Shown here: piece after piece, positions 38,601 through 44,227 of the stretch
How the letters are laid out: the number at the start of each line of letters is the position of its first letter
How positions within the stretch are numbered: position 1 is the first letter of the stretch
DNA from: Angiostrongylus vasorum
Taxonomy: Eukaryota > Nematoda > Chromadorea > Rhabditida > Metastrongylidae
Assembly (NCBI GenBank): GCA_018806985.1
Contig: JADANN010000336.1
Span: 124,001 to 188,000 of the forward strand
DNA length: 64,000 nucleotides
Direction of reading: 5' to 3'
The notes under the pieces: model-generated
Databases searched by the model: none
What the model was told of the DNA's origin: nothing
What the model saw: only the letters and a program-made list of their open reading frames with translations
Made by a program: the position numbers and the translations under genes

Positions 38601-39725
38601 CGTCTTTCCGGTTCATCTTTGGGTTTTGAAGTTTATCTAAAATGCCTCAAGAGTTTTGCGCGTTGATGTTTTCGATTACTGCGCTGGGATGCGCACAGTT
38701 ACTTCAAAATCATCGCCGTTGTGCTTTTGTGCCCTAAGCGTGCCTAGAGGAGTGTTTTGACGAATTTTAGTTTTCCCATTTAGATGTTCTTTTATGCGGA
38801 CACAAAGTGGTCTACCCGTTTGGCCATTATATTCCTCACCGCATGCGTTACAAGAAATCAAGTATATTATACCTGAACTCATGCAATCCCCGTCTGTCCC
38901 GGTTGGACAAATCATGCAGTTTTCTGTTAGCTCAGAACTAATACTATATCGTTGGAAGTAACTGAATGCATATTTGGCCTTTACAATGACTCGTGATGTC
39001 CTACCGATGTATCGAGCCAGTGCTGCTATCCTCCCAGACAAGTCTAGTACCAATTTGCGGATCCTGGAGGGATGAAAAGGCTTGGTGAGCCATGGGCGCG
39101 GGATCGATTCCACTTGTGTGTCGCAGTGGCGCCTCCAGCCACTGCGCCACACGCACGCTGTTACTTAACTAGTAGCATCAGCTCTCATTCTTGTATTTTA
39201 TGTACTAACAGTATTGAATAAATATTAATAGCAACAATAATATAATCATCGTGCTGATGTCTTCATGGTCATTGCATTTCAGTTAGCAGTTTAGTTTTGA
39301 CTTGTATTTCTGTCATGTCAACGGTTTTTAGTATTTTTAGATCAATATTCGGTTAAGTATGTTGGATGCACACGCACTTCCTCAACAGTGGCTCCGATTA
39401 GAAGCCGAACAGAGTTAACGAAGCGCGCTGCTTATTTGTAGTGTTTAATCTCATCTCTATGCCTCTTTTCATTGAATACTACTGAGCTGAAGCATTCTGT
39501 GACTGAGTGTGTGTAGGTGTGTTGTTGTTGCCATTGTTGTTGTTGTTGTGTTTGTTGTTGTTATTTATCGATGGTACGCTTCATTACTTATTCTGCGCCC
39601 GATATTATGATTTCGGCTGTTGATAGGTGAATTTCCATGAAGCGACTATTATGGACGAGGTAGCAGTGACAGCAACACATTCTAGCGCTCAAAGGGCCTT
39701 AACGGTCAATGAAAATCTCAACTGA
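4501..39725 (+). CDS. esyt-2: Extended synaptotagmin (E-Syt), multi-exon gene
   Basis: ER-plasma membrane tether and lipid-transfer protein. It is anchored in the ER by an N-terminal membrane hairpin and carries an SMP domain plus three C2 domains. Exons by splice signal and phase: 4501-4534, 17434-17599, 17917-18034, 18994-19071, 19275-19358, 19435-19554, 19690-19779, 20243-20329, 20828-20917, 21009-21108, 21297-21382, 22139-22255, 23241-23420, 24463-24621, 29359-29511, 30797-30889, 31852-31927, 32192-32444, 33535-33667, 34514-34605, 36623-36731, 39627-39725. All junctions keep phase and no internal stop appears, giving about 838 residues, close to vertebrate E-Syt2/3. Diagnostic motifs are LPAWVQFPDTERVEWLNK at the SMP start, KGKSDPY and LFDED in C2A, and NPLYHSKF in C2B. 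The least certain parts are exon 1, the linker exons 30797-31927 and the last exon. Family identity is very secure; the exon edges are my reading. Confidence 0.9.
5899..6045 (+). repeat. SINE-B copy with clear tRNA-like boxes
   Basis: GGTGTAATGGATAACAC resembles box A and GCGGGTTCGAAGC resembles box B. It is followed by the family-specific TTTTGCTGATATCGCAGCAT end. Confidence 0.75.
6061..6340 (+). repeat. SINE-A copy
   Basis: Complete head to tail with few changes (GTGGTGCAGTGGTCATAGG; GGGATCGATTCCC; tail CGCCTAGAGCTTTACCC). Confidence 0.85.
6408..6650 (+). repeat. SINE-B copy
   Basis: Begins TTAACTGGGTTCATTGCCGA, has GGTTGGTGCAGTGGAAAACA as box A and ends TAGCTCAGCATCCTTGTGG. It abuts the RTE fragment at 6652. 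Confidence 0.75.
6652..7000 (+). mobile_element. RTE-type LINE, 3' fragment
   Basis: Translates to MRMNDNRWTRAFSDLITRDI, KRPAGRPPTRWSEFFTKILE and ERYDA, then decays. The WTR, GRPPTRW and closing LESLDDQRD segments are the conserved C terminus of RTE reverse transcriptase polyproteins. 5'-truncated and broken by stops. Confidence 0.8.
7346..7383. repeat. Microsatellite (CGA)n
   Basis: About 12 near-perfect CGA units. Confidence 0.95.
7790..8070 (+). repeat. SINE-A copy
   Basis: Complete. Head TACGGCGCAGTGGTCGAAGG, box B GGGATCGATCCC, tail CGCCGAGATCTTTATCC. Confidence 0.85.
8333..8415 (-). repeat. SINE-B fragment
   Basis: GATGCTGAGATATGGGGAAAA followed by CTCGGAACCT is the reversed 3' part of SINE-B. 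It is truncated after about 80 bases. Confidence 0.45.
8603..8710 (+). repeat. SINE-A head fragment
   Basis: Has the box A region (GTAGCGCAGTGGTCAGAG) and GAATTCGAGCCTACG, then stops at the GGGATCGG block. The 3' half is missing. Confidence 0.7.
8838..9115 (+). repeat. SINE-A copy
   Basis: Full length, diverged in box B (GGAAGTGATCC). Lies 130 bases after a truncated head copy in the same orientation. Confidence 0.8.
9190..9560 (+). mobile_element. PLE 3' fragment with damaged terminus
   Basis: Begins in the coding 3' end (GAGGCTTTTTGGATAAAT, also found after GIY-YIG remnants at 27110) and runs to CCAGGCTCTGAAGATGGCGA. The GAAACGTC segment of the terminal motif is deleted. Confidence 0.65.
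9561..11040. other. Intron sequence, nothing recognised
   Basis: Minus-strand frames at 9659-9910 and 9986-10177 show no family features. Confidence 0.4.
11041..11228 (+). repeat. SINE-B copy
   Basis: Well kept: GGCGAAACGAAG, GCATGGTGTAGTGGTGAACG, AATAGCGCGTTCGTTCCCC, GCGGTCCGGAGTTTTGC. Confidence 0.85.
11882..12105 (+). repeat. SINE-A copy with internal deletion
   Basis: Lacks the block from CGATACATCGG to GCATTCAATC, so it jumps from AGCACTGG straight to the CCTCCATACGACGCTTAATG block. Confidence 0.85.
12400..13499 (-). mobile_element. Penelope-like element, minus-strand arm
   Basis: Reading leftward from 13499, the frame gives LPFISNDVSAAIKCCLRRVG, then RRQLVRNRLYDRLCPT, the linker before a PLE GIY-YIG nuclease. 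Damaged GIY-YIG codons follow, then the 3' end and a terminus at 12639-12678 with a mutated core (CTAAGGA). Broken by stops and frameshifts. Confidence 0.75.
13500..14060 (+). mobile_element. Penelope-like element, plus-strand arm
   Basis: 5'-truncated copy beginning inside GIY-YIG. It includes NWEDFEVEVTILAQESRTQA and EEFWINSRNPKMNRREECLI, then the terminus CCAGGCTCTGAGAAAGTC at 13996-14034. It is the inverted partner of 12800-13180. Confidence 0.75.
14587..14985. repeat. SINE-B inverted pair
   Basis: A minus copy (14587-14780) meets a plus copy beginning TTAACTGTGTTCATGCCGA at 14781. Both carry the GGTGTGGTGGTGAACACG-type box A segment. Confidence 0.7.
15061..15330 (+). repeat. SINE-A copy, old
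   Basis: GGTTCGACCCCATGTCCGG replaces box B. Later blocks (GAGAATAGCAGCACTG, GTGCTTGAATGAGTCAAATG) are recognisable. Confidence 0.6.
16036..16125 (-). mobile_element. PLE terminus fragment
   Basis: GCAAACAAGAGGTGTTAC...TTCTTTATTC then GCTGACGTTTCAGCC: the outer PLE end, cut off inside the hammerhead-like region. Confidence 0.5.
16290..16780 (-). mobile_element. PLE 3' fragment with near-intact hammerhead-like core
   Basis: The core on the minus strand at 16422-16460 has CTGAAGA, an extra A, stem II, GAAA, CGTC and an AGCT strand matching GGCT. Further right, TGGTTGATCGTTGCACCACC and GGAATTTATCTAAC are PLE 3' sequence shared with 9230-9330. Lies inside E-Syt intron 1, antisense to it. Confidence 0.65.
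16422..16460 (-). ncRNA. Hammerhead-ribozyme-like motif in E-Syt intron 1
   Basis: Keeps GGCT, CTGAAGA, the extra A, GAAA, CGTC and AGCT. Stem II begins GGA instead of GGC, costing its third pair. Confidence 0.4.
17434..17599 (+). CDS. esyt-2: E-Syt exon 2: membrane hairpin
   Basis: Encodes MGWRSYVVPVV followed by a long hydrophobic stretch with central glycines (LLGALGF) and a basic exit (WKKRERR). This is the ER-embedded hairpin typical of E-Syt N termini. The acceptor is TTTAG at 17433 and the donor GTTCGA at 17600. The exon ends in phase 2, and its final AG joins an A at 17917 to make Arg. Confidence 0.8.
17917..20917 (+). CDS. esyt-2: E-Syt exons 3-9: SMP lipid-binding domain
   Basis: Seven exons: 17917-18034, 18994-19071, 19275-19358, 19435-19554, 19690-19779, 20243-20329 and 20828-20917. 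All but the first begin in phase 0. The translation opens with LPAWVQFPDTERVEWLNK, the E-Syt SMP signature, then continues through VIHQLWPYIGEYAK, AQMPGVFKNFKF, FSGKLRAVLMPLLPYPPM, KIDFSLTGMGEMVELPGL and ICVLPNEIVVPLAPN. SMP domains form a dimeric lipid-binding tube that moves glycerolipids between apposed membranes. The domain covers roughly residues 89-289 of the protein. Confidence 0.93.
18035..18993 (+). other. E-Syt intron 3, nothing recognised
   Basis: AT-rich, no repeat family identified. Confidence 0.6.
20395..20770 (-). repeat. SINE-C copy, best preserved
   Basis: On the minus strand it begins GGCATGGGTAGCGCAGTGGT (box A) and has GGTTCAAAGCC (box B). It continues to GAATGTCTTTGAATGCTG-related and CATCCATCGTC-related blocks. 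Lies in the intron after 20329. Confidence 0.75.
21009..23420 (+). CDS. esyt-2: E-Syt exons 10-13: C2A domain and start of C2B
   Basis: Exons 21009-21108, 21297-21382, 22139-22255 and 23241-23420. The C2A fold is clear: GVIRLKIIEAKNLENRD, KGKSDPYCEIQ, NNLNPVWNEYFE, LRIELFDEDQGKDEELG. The acidic residues in loops 1 and 3 (NRD, SDPY, DED, DEE) are kept, so this C2 is expected to bind calcium and acidic lipid. The last exon adds the C2A/C2B bridge and the first C2B strand (LIMVFVDSVADLP). A SINE-A copy sits in the intron after 21382 and a SINE-B pair in the intron after 22255. Confidence 0.93.
21517..21797 (+). repeat. SINE-A copy in E-Syt intron
   Basis: Complete. Head TGTTTGTGGCGCAGTGGTCG; box B GTGAAATCGAACTCC is altered; tail CGCCGAGAGCTTTGTCC. 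Confidence 0.85.
22686..23160. repeat. SINE-B minus and plus copies
   Basis: The minus copy (22686-22990) carries the GGGAACGAGCGCGATATTAG-type centre and continues into the next unit's tail (TTAACTTCTTATTTACTGC). A plus fragment (23010-23160) repeats GGTCCGGAGTTTTGCAAATA. Lies in the intron before 23241. Confidence 0.75.
24238..24405 (+). repeat. SINE-A 3' half
   Basis: Starts at GAGAGGATAGCAGCACTGG and runs to CGCCGAGAGTTTTATCC. It has no tRNA-like head and ends 57 bases before the C2B exon. Confidence 0.85.
24463..29511 (+). CDS. esyt-2: E-Syt exons 14-15: C2B domain
   Basis: Exons 24463-24621 and 29359-29511, both phase 0. The translation has YPKSKLEPSPFVEVTLG, RHPAGQELKFE, then AVDDGTRRSLGSFTMPLSQLM and IVLTVKLR. 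It lines up without gaps with vertebrate E-Syt2 C2B, which has NPNPVV where calcium-binding C2s have DPY. Here the equivalent is EPSPFV, so loop 1 lacks the calcium aspartate. The 4.7 kb intron holds inverted PLE and SINE-B palindromes and an RTE fragment. Confidence 0.9.
25598..26180. repeat. SINE-B palindrome with target-site duplication
   Basis: The left arm (minus, from 25598) and right arm (plus, to 26122 and on into the tail) are near-identical inverted copies meeting near 25880. A 12-base direct repeat TAAAGAACGTCT flanks the unit (25586-25597 and 26181-26192), so the palindrome entered as one unit. Lies in the E-Syt intron 24622-29358. Confidence 0.85.
26254..27519. mobile_element. 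Penelope-like element in inverted-repeat form
   Basis: The ends mirror each other (ATATGATCTTATAAGCTGAT at 26254, complement at 27519). The left arm is minus to about 26787. The right arm is plus, with RRQLVRNRLCGRLCSSENCM, ICPNEGDGDCMSSGIIY and, across frameshifts, TGRPLCVRIKEHLDGK. These are the GIY-YIG endonuclease and its Cys-containing lead-in, diagnostic of PLEs. Damaged terminal cores sit at 26341-26379 and 27397-27435. Confidence 0.85.
27533..27800. repeat. SINE-B with hairpin ends
   Basis: The first 43 bases (AACTTCAACGAAGCTGAGAT...) are the reverse complement of 27691-27735. The plus copy between them carries GCATGGTGTGGTGGTGAACG. It inserted immediately after the PLE inverted repeat. 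Confidence 0.8.
27830..27970 (+). repeat. Old tRNA-headed SINE, probably SINE-A
   Basis: GGTAGTGGTGTCGTCC and GGCGGTTCGACC resemble boxes A and B; GGAACCAGGCTTGTC matches the SINE-A middle. Confidence 0.5.
28186..28990 (-). mobile_element. RTE-type LINE 3' fragment with partial duplication
   Basis: Minus-strand translation: MRMKDNRWTRAVSDWIPRDV, KRAAGRPPTRWLEFFKKSLE, ERYDARRIPSASRTHWDHS. The stretch coding for the part before MRMKDNRW appears twice (28218-28330 and 28600-28690). Farther right is the SERKR/NDLAPYL-type segment. Confidence 0.8.
29016..29290 (+). repeat. SINE-B copy with likely target-site duplication
   Basis: Complete from GATGGCAAAAGATCGATAG to GGCAGTAAATGAAAAGG. ATGATAACAAT occurs just before and just after it. 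Ends about 75 bases before the second C2B exon. Confidence 0.8.
29512..30796 (+). other. E-Syt intron 15
   Basis: Contains a degenerate SINE-A at 30409-30650. A frame at 29944-30318 begins hydrophobic (FVGLLCVLSLLVDVCNCVEE) but lacks an ATG and has no family match. I make no gene call. Confidence 0.4.
30409..30650 (+). repeat. SINE-A copy, old
   Basis: CACAGCGTAGTTACTGCAG stands for box A and ATTGGTTGAGTTCCC for box B. The CACCTCTGCGATGTTTAATA block is kept. Confidence 0.5.
30797..32444 (+). CDS. esyt-2: E-Syt exons 16-18: linker between C2B and C2C
   Basis: Exons 30797-30889, 31852-31927 and 32192-32444. The first starts GFVPAVDILGRTKLDQG. The second holds ALTRGDQKPMDDGILDDD and ends in phase 1 at an ATG/GTCAGA donor. 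The third gives HIERGGRQEEVKSK, SVNTSSGRSTRLGRMF and ends KIR in phase 2. The region is Ser-, Asp- and Lys-rich and reads as disordered, like the C2B-C2C linker of other E-Syts. The first two exons rest on phase and splice sites only; the third is stronger. Confidence 0.65.
32930..33290 (-). repeat. SINE-C copy
   Basis: The minus strand starts GGCTCGGGTAGCGCACTGGT. It ends in the GGATCCCAGG...CATTCGATTCATTTCC region. Lies in the intron just before the C2C exon at 33535. Confidence 0.7.
33535..36731 (+). CDS. esyt-2: E-Syt exons 19-21: C2C domain
   Basis: Exons 33535-33667, 34514-34605 and 36623-36731. The acceptor at 33531-33534 supplies one base that completes the Arg codon begun at 32443. 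Translation: GDVELSIRYADATRKLVVQV, LLPWGKAGHCNPYA, then VKLIVIETNTELQKRKTGVV, SLSPVFDNHFEFDVDSQDL and NYGTFTSKPVLGQ. This matches E-Syt C2C, which anchors to plasma-membrane phosphoinositides. NPY replaces DPY in loop 1. The first donor could be 33668 or 33671, and both keep phase. Confidence 0.88.
33745..34130 (+). repeat. SINE-C copy with 60-base tandem duplication
   Basis: Head GGTAGAGCAGTGGTAGTTAT. Positions 33871-33930 (CGGACGTGTCTGGAACC...) repeat exactly at 33931-33989. Confidence 0.7.
34665..34870 (+). repeat. SINE-A 3' part, diverged
   Basis: CAAGGCCTTCCATCAATCCG, GATCATTGTAGGCCAGATG and CACCTCTAACAGTGCTTAG blocks; no head. Confidence 0.65.
35179..35463 (-). repeat. SINE-A copy
   Basis: Reversed copy with head AGGTCGCGTATAGCGCAGTGG. 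Box B region AAATCGAACAAAG on the plus strand is degenerate. Confidence 0.75.
35571..35646. repeat. Microsatellite (AT)n
   Basis: About 37 AT units with one G interruption, in an E-Syt intron. Confidence 0.98.
36035..36362 (-). repeat. SINE-C copy
   Basis: The minus strand begins GCGGGAGAGTACAGTGGGAG and has CTGGTTCGATCCCGCTCC as an excellent box B. Lies 260 bases before the C2C exon at 36623. Confidence 0.8.
36998..37252 (+). repeat. SINE-A copy, diverged
   Basis: Head GGCGCGTGTAGCGCATTG; GGTTCGATACTGCGTCCC as box B; the 3' end joins a SINE-C copy. Confidence 0.75.
37253..37600 (-). repeat. SINE-C copy, diverged
   Basis: CATCCATCATCCACGAATGT and the TGAATGTATTTAAATTATAA block; the tRNA-like end is eroded. 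Confidence 0.55.
38205..38938 (-). mobile_element. Penelope-like element with GIY-YIG remnant
   Basis: Minus-strand translation from 38938: ENCMICPTGTDGDCMSSGII, YLISCNACGEEYNGQTGRPL and CVRIKEHLNGKTKIRQNTPL. This is the best-kept GIY-YIG nuclease core in the window. The terminus at 38331-38369 has stem I GGCT/AGCC but GTAA in place of GAAA. Confidence 0.88.
38946..39158 (-). repeat. SINE-A copy fused to PLE end
   Basis: Reversed copy, head GCGTGTGGCGCAGTGGCTGG. Its truncated 3' end abuts the PLE at about 38940 and the reading frame runs through both. Confidence 0.8.
39515..39570. repeat. GTT-rich microsatellite
   Basis: Imperfect GTT units in the last E-Syt intron. Confidence 0.85.
39627..39725 (+). 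CDS. esyt-2: Probable last E-Syt exon
   Basis: The acceptor TGATAG ends at 39626. The phase-0 frame reads VNFHEATIMDEVAVTATHSS and ends at TGA 39723-39725, continuing the C2C strand after VLGQ. It is shorter and less typical than the usual E-Syt C terminus, which ends in a WYDL-like strand. A possible polyadenylation signal AATAAA lies at 39854-39859. Confidence 0.55.
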   Translation: MNFHEATIMDEVAVTATHSSAQRALTVNENLN

Positions 39726-41250
39726 CAAAATTGCTAAACTGTCTTGTCGAACTGTGAAGCTGTTCGGCCTCTCAGAGGATTCAGAGAAGAGTTCGTTATT
39801 GTTTGAAAACACTTTTGTTACGTTTCGAGTTTGAAATAGTGACAGCCTGTAAGAATAAATATATTTATGCAGGTTTACTCGTCAACACTACAACAAGCAC
39901 TGCCAAGTTTTTCGTGAAGCTCTTCATTAAACGGTCATTTTTCTTCTGTATTTTAGTAACGTTGCTCTATTTTCTTGCTCTGGTCAGGAACTTAAGGTTA
40001 TGCCTAGAGAGAGTTAGTGATCATTTTAAAACAACTGTAAGAAAGGTCATGCTCCCACTTTCACTCCGCAAAGCGCCCCCACCAATTCTCTTTCAATTCC
40101 AACTCACCTAACTTTGTAAGATTTCGGTGAGATTCAAAACGAAATTTATATTACGAACAATTTCTTCAAGAACGCGACTGTATTTTAGCGATTCAAGCAA
40201 CGATTACTTTATTAATATAGTTGAGCCTAAAAGAACTTAGAAAATGCGGTCCGGGCAATTGCATTTATGGACCAAGATAGAGAGACCTACGTGGGCGTGA
40301 TCTCACCGAGCTTTGCGCATGCATGCGTTGTGAGAAGATGTCATTGGAATCGGAGTGTAAGCTATTCTAACAAGCGCTGTACATCTTTCTGATATTCTGT
40401 TCATTAAGTTTTACGTGACATTTATCGTCTTGTACATCTTTCTCTAGACGTAGCTGATTTAATAATCAAGGGAGATTTCAGAATAAATGTTTGAAACATT
40501 ACGTATTCGACTGGCGCAATGAACTGTTGAAGGGAGTATGAAGCTTCCACTGTATGAATGTTTAGGCGGTGCTTTCGTTCAGGACCAATGAAGGGGAAGT
40601 AGGGATGCTCTGATTGGCCATTCACCACTGAGTGATTGATCGTATTTTTATTGACACCTACCGATTACCATACGGTGTGATGCGCGCTAGTTTTCATCGA
40701 AGCTAGGAATCGCTGCCATCCTAGAAGATTCAAGTCGCAGGAACCAAATGTCTCTCCGATGTACCACAGAAGTTGACAGACTTCGAAATACCCTTACACG
40801 GGAATCTCAGTGTACAATTAACTTGATCAACTCCACGAGTGGTGGCTGCAGCGCATGCAAATGGGACTGGTAGTAGCACCATCACTTAAGCATCGAATAG
40901 ATCAAAATCAGGCATGAAATATCTAACTGAAGGTAACAATGACGAAATTATGTGGCTAAGACAAGTGGATCGCGCGCTTGTTAAGGATTTCTACGATGCT
41001 CCATTCTTTTTTCCTCTCCCACGAACGCACGTGGTTTTCATGAATACCATCACACTTGGGTAGATGCTTCCTTCTTTCCTGGGCGTACAAAAGACCTCAG
41101 TAGATTCTCTGCAATCTAACAAATCAAAGAGCATCAAATTTTTCAACCCAAGCAGTGGCGCATTTGAGATAGTACATGCTTGATACGGGAGCAGTTTCGC
41201 CCAGGCGTACGTTGCTGCTAACTAGACTGTGACACTGTGGACCGTCGACT
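39726..41250. other. Intergenic, nothing recognised
   Basis: Follows the E-Syt stop. Possible polyadenylation signal at 39854; no gene or repeat family identified. Confidence 0.45.
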
Positions 41251-41254
41251 CTAC

Positions 41255-41345
41255 TCATGGGCTCTCTTGAAGACGAAGACATCGAAATGCTAGTTGAATA
41301 AATCTATTTACCAACCTCGTGTAAGCTCAACAATTAAATACTCGT
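41255..41345 (+). mobile_element. PLE-type terminus, degenerate
   Basis: GGGCTCTCTTGAAGACGAAG, ATCGAAATGCTAGTTG, then GAATAAATCTATTTACC and CCTCGTGTAAGCTCAAC, the tail also seen at 2440. Confidence 0.45.
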
Positions 41346-42470
41346 CGATAAAATTTTCGTCTAAATTCACAAAAAGACTTTACAATCGACTCGATGGCTT
41401 TTCTTCTGTGCACTTGACGTCCCGGGATTCACACTCTTGCTGTCATTGTATTAATACGCGTCACCCTCCGGGTGACCTGATTTTGGACATTTGACTTGTG
41501 TGGTCTAATAGTTAAAGAAGCGGAAATAAAAAACAGTTAGAGTGTATACATCTTTGCAGGCGAGAAACAAGTTTATGTTTACTCGTTGCACAAGATTCTA
41601 GACTTCTACCGGCGACGAAGCCACTGAAGGCAGTTTCAGCACTGGCTTGGTTTGCAAAGGATTACTTGAACAAAAAGTGACCGATATGTTTGAAGAAGTG
41701 GCAGTCAGTAGGCAATCGGTACGATGAATATGGTGGACAAGGCAACGTTTGGTATCACAGGTCGTTCAACCTTTGCAGCGTCGGTGGTGCGGCTTGCTGT
41801 CATAGGTTATTGTGGAGAATAATTAGTCCTTTTCCGTTGATCAATGGAGGCACAGAAGTTTCTGATGCACTTCATCGAGCCAATTGTGGCCGATTCGTGG
41901 ACATCCATTCGTCTAGCTTCTTCGACTTTCAAATATTCTTGACATGCTCTGAAACAATTCAGGCATCTATATTCACTTATTCTGCAAGCTCTCGAACAGT
42001 TTTCCGTGTATCTCCTTCCAGTTCATTGATTGCCGGGCAACTATAAGAAGCATAGCCATAGAGTCGAGCGTTTGCTGCCCTCTTTACTGCTTCCTCAGTG
42101 CTCTCAAAGCTACTCATGCTACGCGTGGTTGCTAATGAATCACCAACTGCAGTACGTTTGTCGTAATGATCTCGACGAAAGTTGTTCAGACGAGATCGTC
42201 TTTAGGTTGGTTCCAATAAAATTTTCTGCGTATACAAAGTAAACTTTTGCAAAAATCTTTCACACCCGATATTTATTAGCCGTGCTAGGTGCGTTGCATA
42301 TGACCACGCCTCATCTTTCTTCTATTATCGAGCAACTCCACAGTGGTAATGGAGATGCGATCTGATTTTCTTGCTTGAGGAACTGAGCGCATTTGGGCAC
42401 AACTTTTAAATCATTCTACAAGCAGCTTGCAGTCTTCATTCGGGTCTTCTTTAACCTACCAGTCACATTT
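41346..42470. other. Coding-like but decayed segment, no call
   Basis: Frames on both strands between 41690 and 42240 are interrupted. The minus strand hints at a helical, Arg/Glu-rich stretch, possibly an old retroelement. Not identified. Confidence 0.25.
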
Positions 42471-43165
42471 GGATAGGGTTTCGATCAGAATTTTCATCTG
42501 TTCTGCAATGGCTGAGGTTTCTGCGCATTTCGCCTAATCAGAGCCTCAGGAGGTCAAATTGAATGCAACCTAGTCAGCCAAATGCTTCCATAACATCAAT
42601 AGAAATGTTCATTATTCAGCTAATATAAAGCGGAATAAGATTACGCGCGGCTGTAGATGCTTAGTTACTCACTCAGTGCTACTCTCGAGTTTCGATGATG
42701 TTGATCATGCTTAAACCCTGAGGGTGTTCGCGCTCCCGTAACTCCGTCAATTGCATGCATTCATAAGCTAATCCTCGCTGCGCTCCTTCTCCCCTCTTTT
42801 TACTTGACGACGTCCATTGTAAATCATAGTCATTTTCGCTCAAATGTTTTGCCTGTCAGTAATTTACCTCCACTTATTATTGCGCTGTTGCTTAAACTGT
42901 GAAGAAGTTCGAAATCTCTGAGGAGTATTTTAGCTCTAATCAGGAACAATTCCACGAATAGTCGTCAGATACAAATTGGGGAGATCTAGATAAGCACTGG
43001 ATTTGTGGTATTCGCTTTTTTTTTGGAATGTTTTAAACTTGAACGAAATCTCAAAGCTAACGCTTTGCGCGGTGTGTAGAGGTACCCCTATGACGCAGAT
43101 GGATTTGTAATTGCTGTCATATTTGTCAAGGAGAACATAATCGCTGTCTTTAGGCATCCACAGGT
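42471..43165 (-). mobile_element. PLE-related dispersed repeat, copy 1
   Basis: The left end has a worn terminus (CATTTCGCCTAATCAGAGCC). The rest matches 47640-48150: GGGTGTTCGCGCTCCC, TTGCATGCATTCAT, GAAGAAGTTCGAAAT, GGAGATCTAGATAAGC. Confidence 0.5.
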
Positions 43166-43179
43166 CCTCTTAAGTCACC

Positions 43180-43275
43180 GTATAAGCTAAACATGCATTC
43201 AATCACCTCTACCGTCTCACGAATTGAGTAGGATACATGGCTCTTCCTCACGGGATTGATGAACGCCAAACGATT
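43180..43275 (+). repeat. SINE-A 3' fragment
   Basis: CATGCATTCAATCACCTCTA to GGGATTGATGAACGCC. Confidence 0.65.
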
Positions 43276-44227
43276 TTACATCATGTTTTATTGAATAAAT
43301 GTCGTACATCGTACATTCAACTCTTCCAAAGAAACCAGTTATTCTCGTGATTTTCGTTTTCTCGTATATTTCAGTACAAGAGAAGATAATCAGATAATTT
43401 TCTGGATATGCAGAAATGGAAACCAAGCAGTGAGTAGCATTTGCATGAGACACCTATCATCTTTCACGAAGAACCGAGAGGCCGAGGTATTAACGTAACG
43501 GCAATCTGTCATTTCTTCTGTCTTTCTCTTAGTGACACTTTTGCTCGTTGGGCAATTTTGGCTTGTACTTTTCTATATGTTCTTTCACATAACCTCCAGT
43601 TCCTTGCTTTCCAGCCGTTTCATTATTCTCTTCCCAAATGGTCACCATTTGTCTCAGTTCACGTTATTCTCCTGGTATCATTGATAACGCCGACCGCTTT
43701 GTTCTATTCCTGCTTCTCGTACTTGAATTTCGGCTTCAGTTAATTAGTTCTCTTAATTCTCGTTTCTTGGCTAACTTTCTGTTTCTATATTGATAGGGTT
43801 ACTTCGGCATGTTTCACCAACCCCGTTGTTCTTTTCCCTGCTTTTTTCCGCTTGCATGCCATATAAAAAGAACGCTGGTGCAACAGCTAGAGGCTGTTCG
43901 AAAACGTTCTCATGTAGTGCAGTCAGTAGTTGTTGTGGTTTTGATGAGCAGCTAACACGTTTGTGCGAGACCCAGTCCACCAGGGTTGACGCCTAGAAGC
44001 ATTTCGTATTTCGTCTTTCTCATATGCCGAGAGATGGGATCACCAAAACTTCTCATTATATATGTGGGATCAAACTCATTATATTATATTATATTATTCC
44101 ATTATATGGAATTAATAACGAAAATATTCCACATCAACCTTTTTTCTTTCCGCAATCCTCGTTTCGAACGTTGAAATCTCCACTAGAGAAAAAACCACCT
44201 AGAATTCCTCCGTCAGAGGTTCGAGTT
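43276..44227. other. No supported gene
   Basis: T-rich frames at 43441-43743 and 43790-43996 lack ATG starts. An ATTAT-rich tract lies at 44076-44110. Confidence 0.35.

Noticed and set aside
43441..43996. Cys-containing short ORFs that could be secreted peptides
   Set aside because: No ATG start, T-rich composition, and no splice context.
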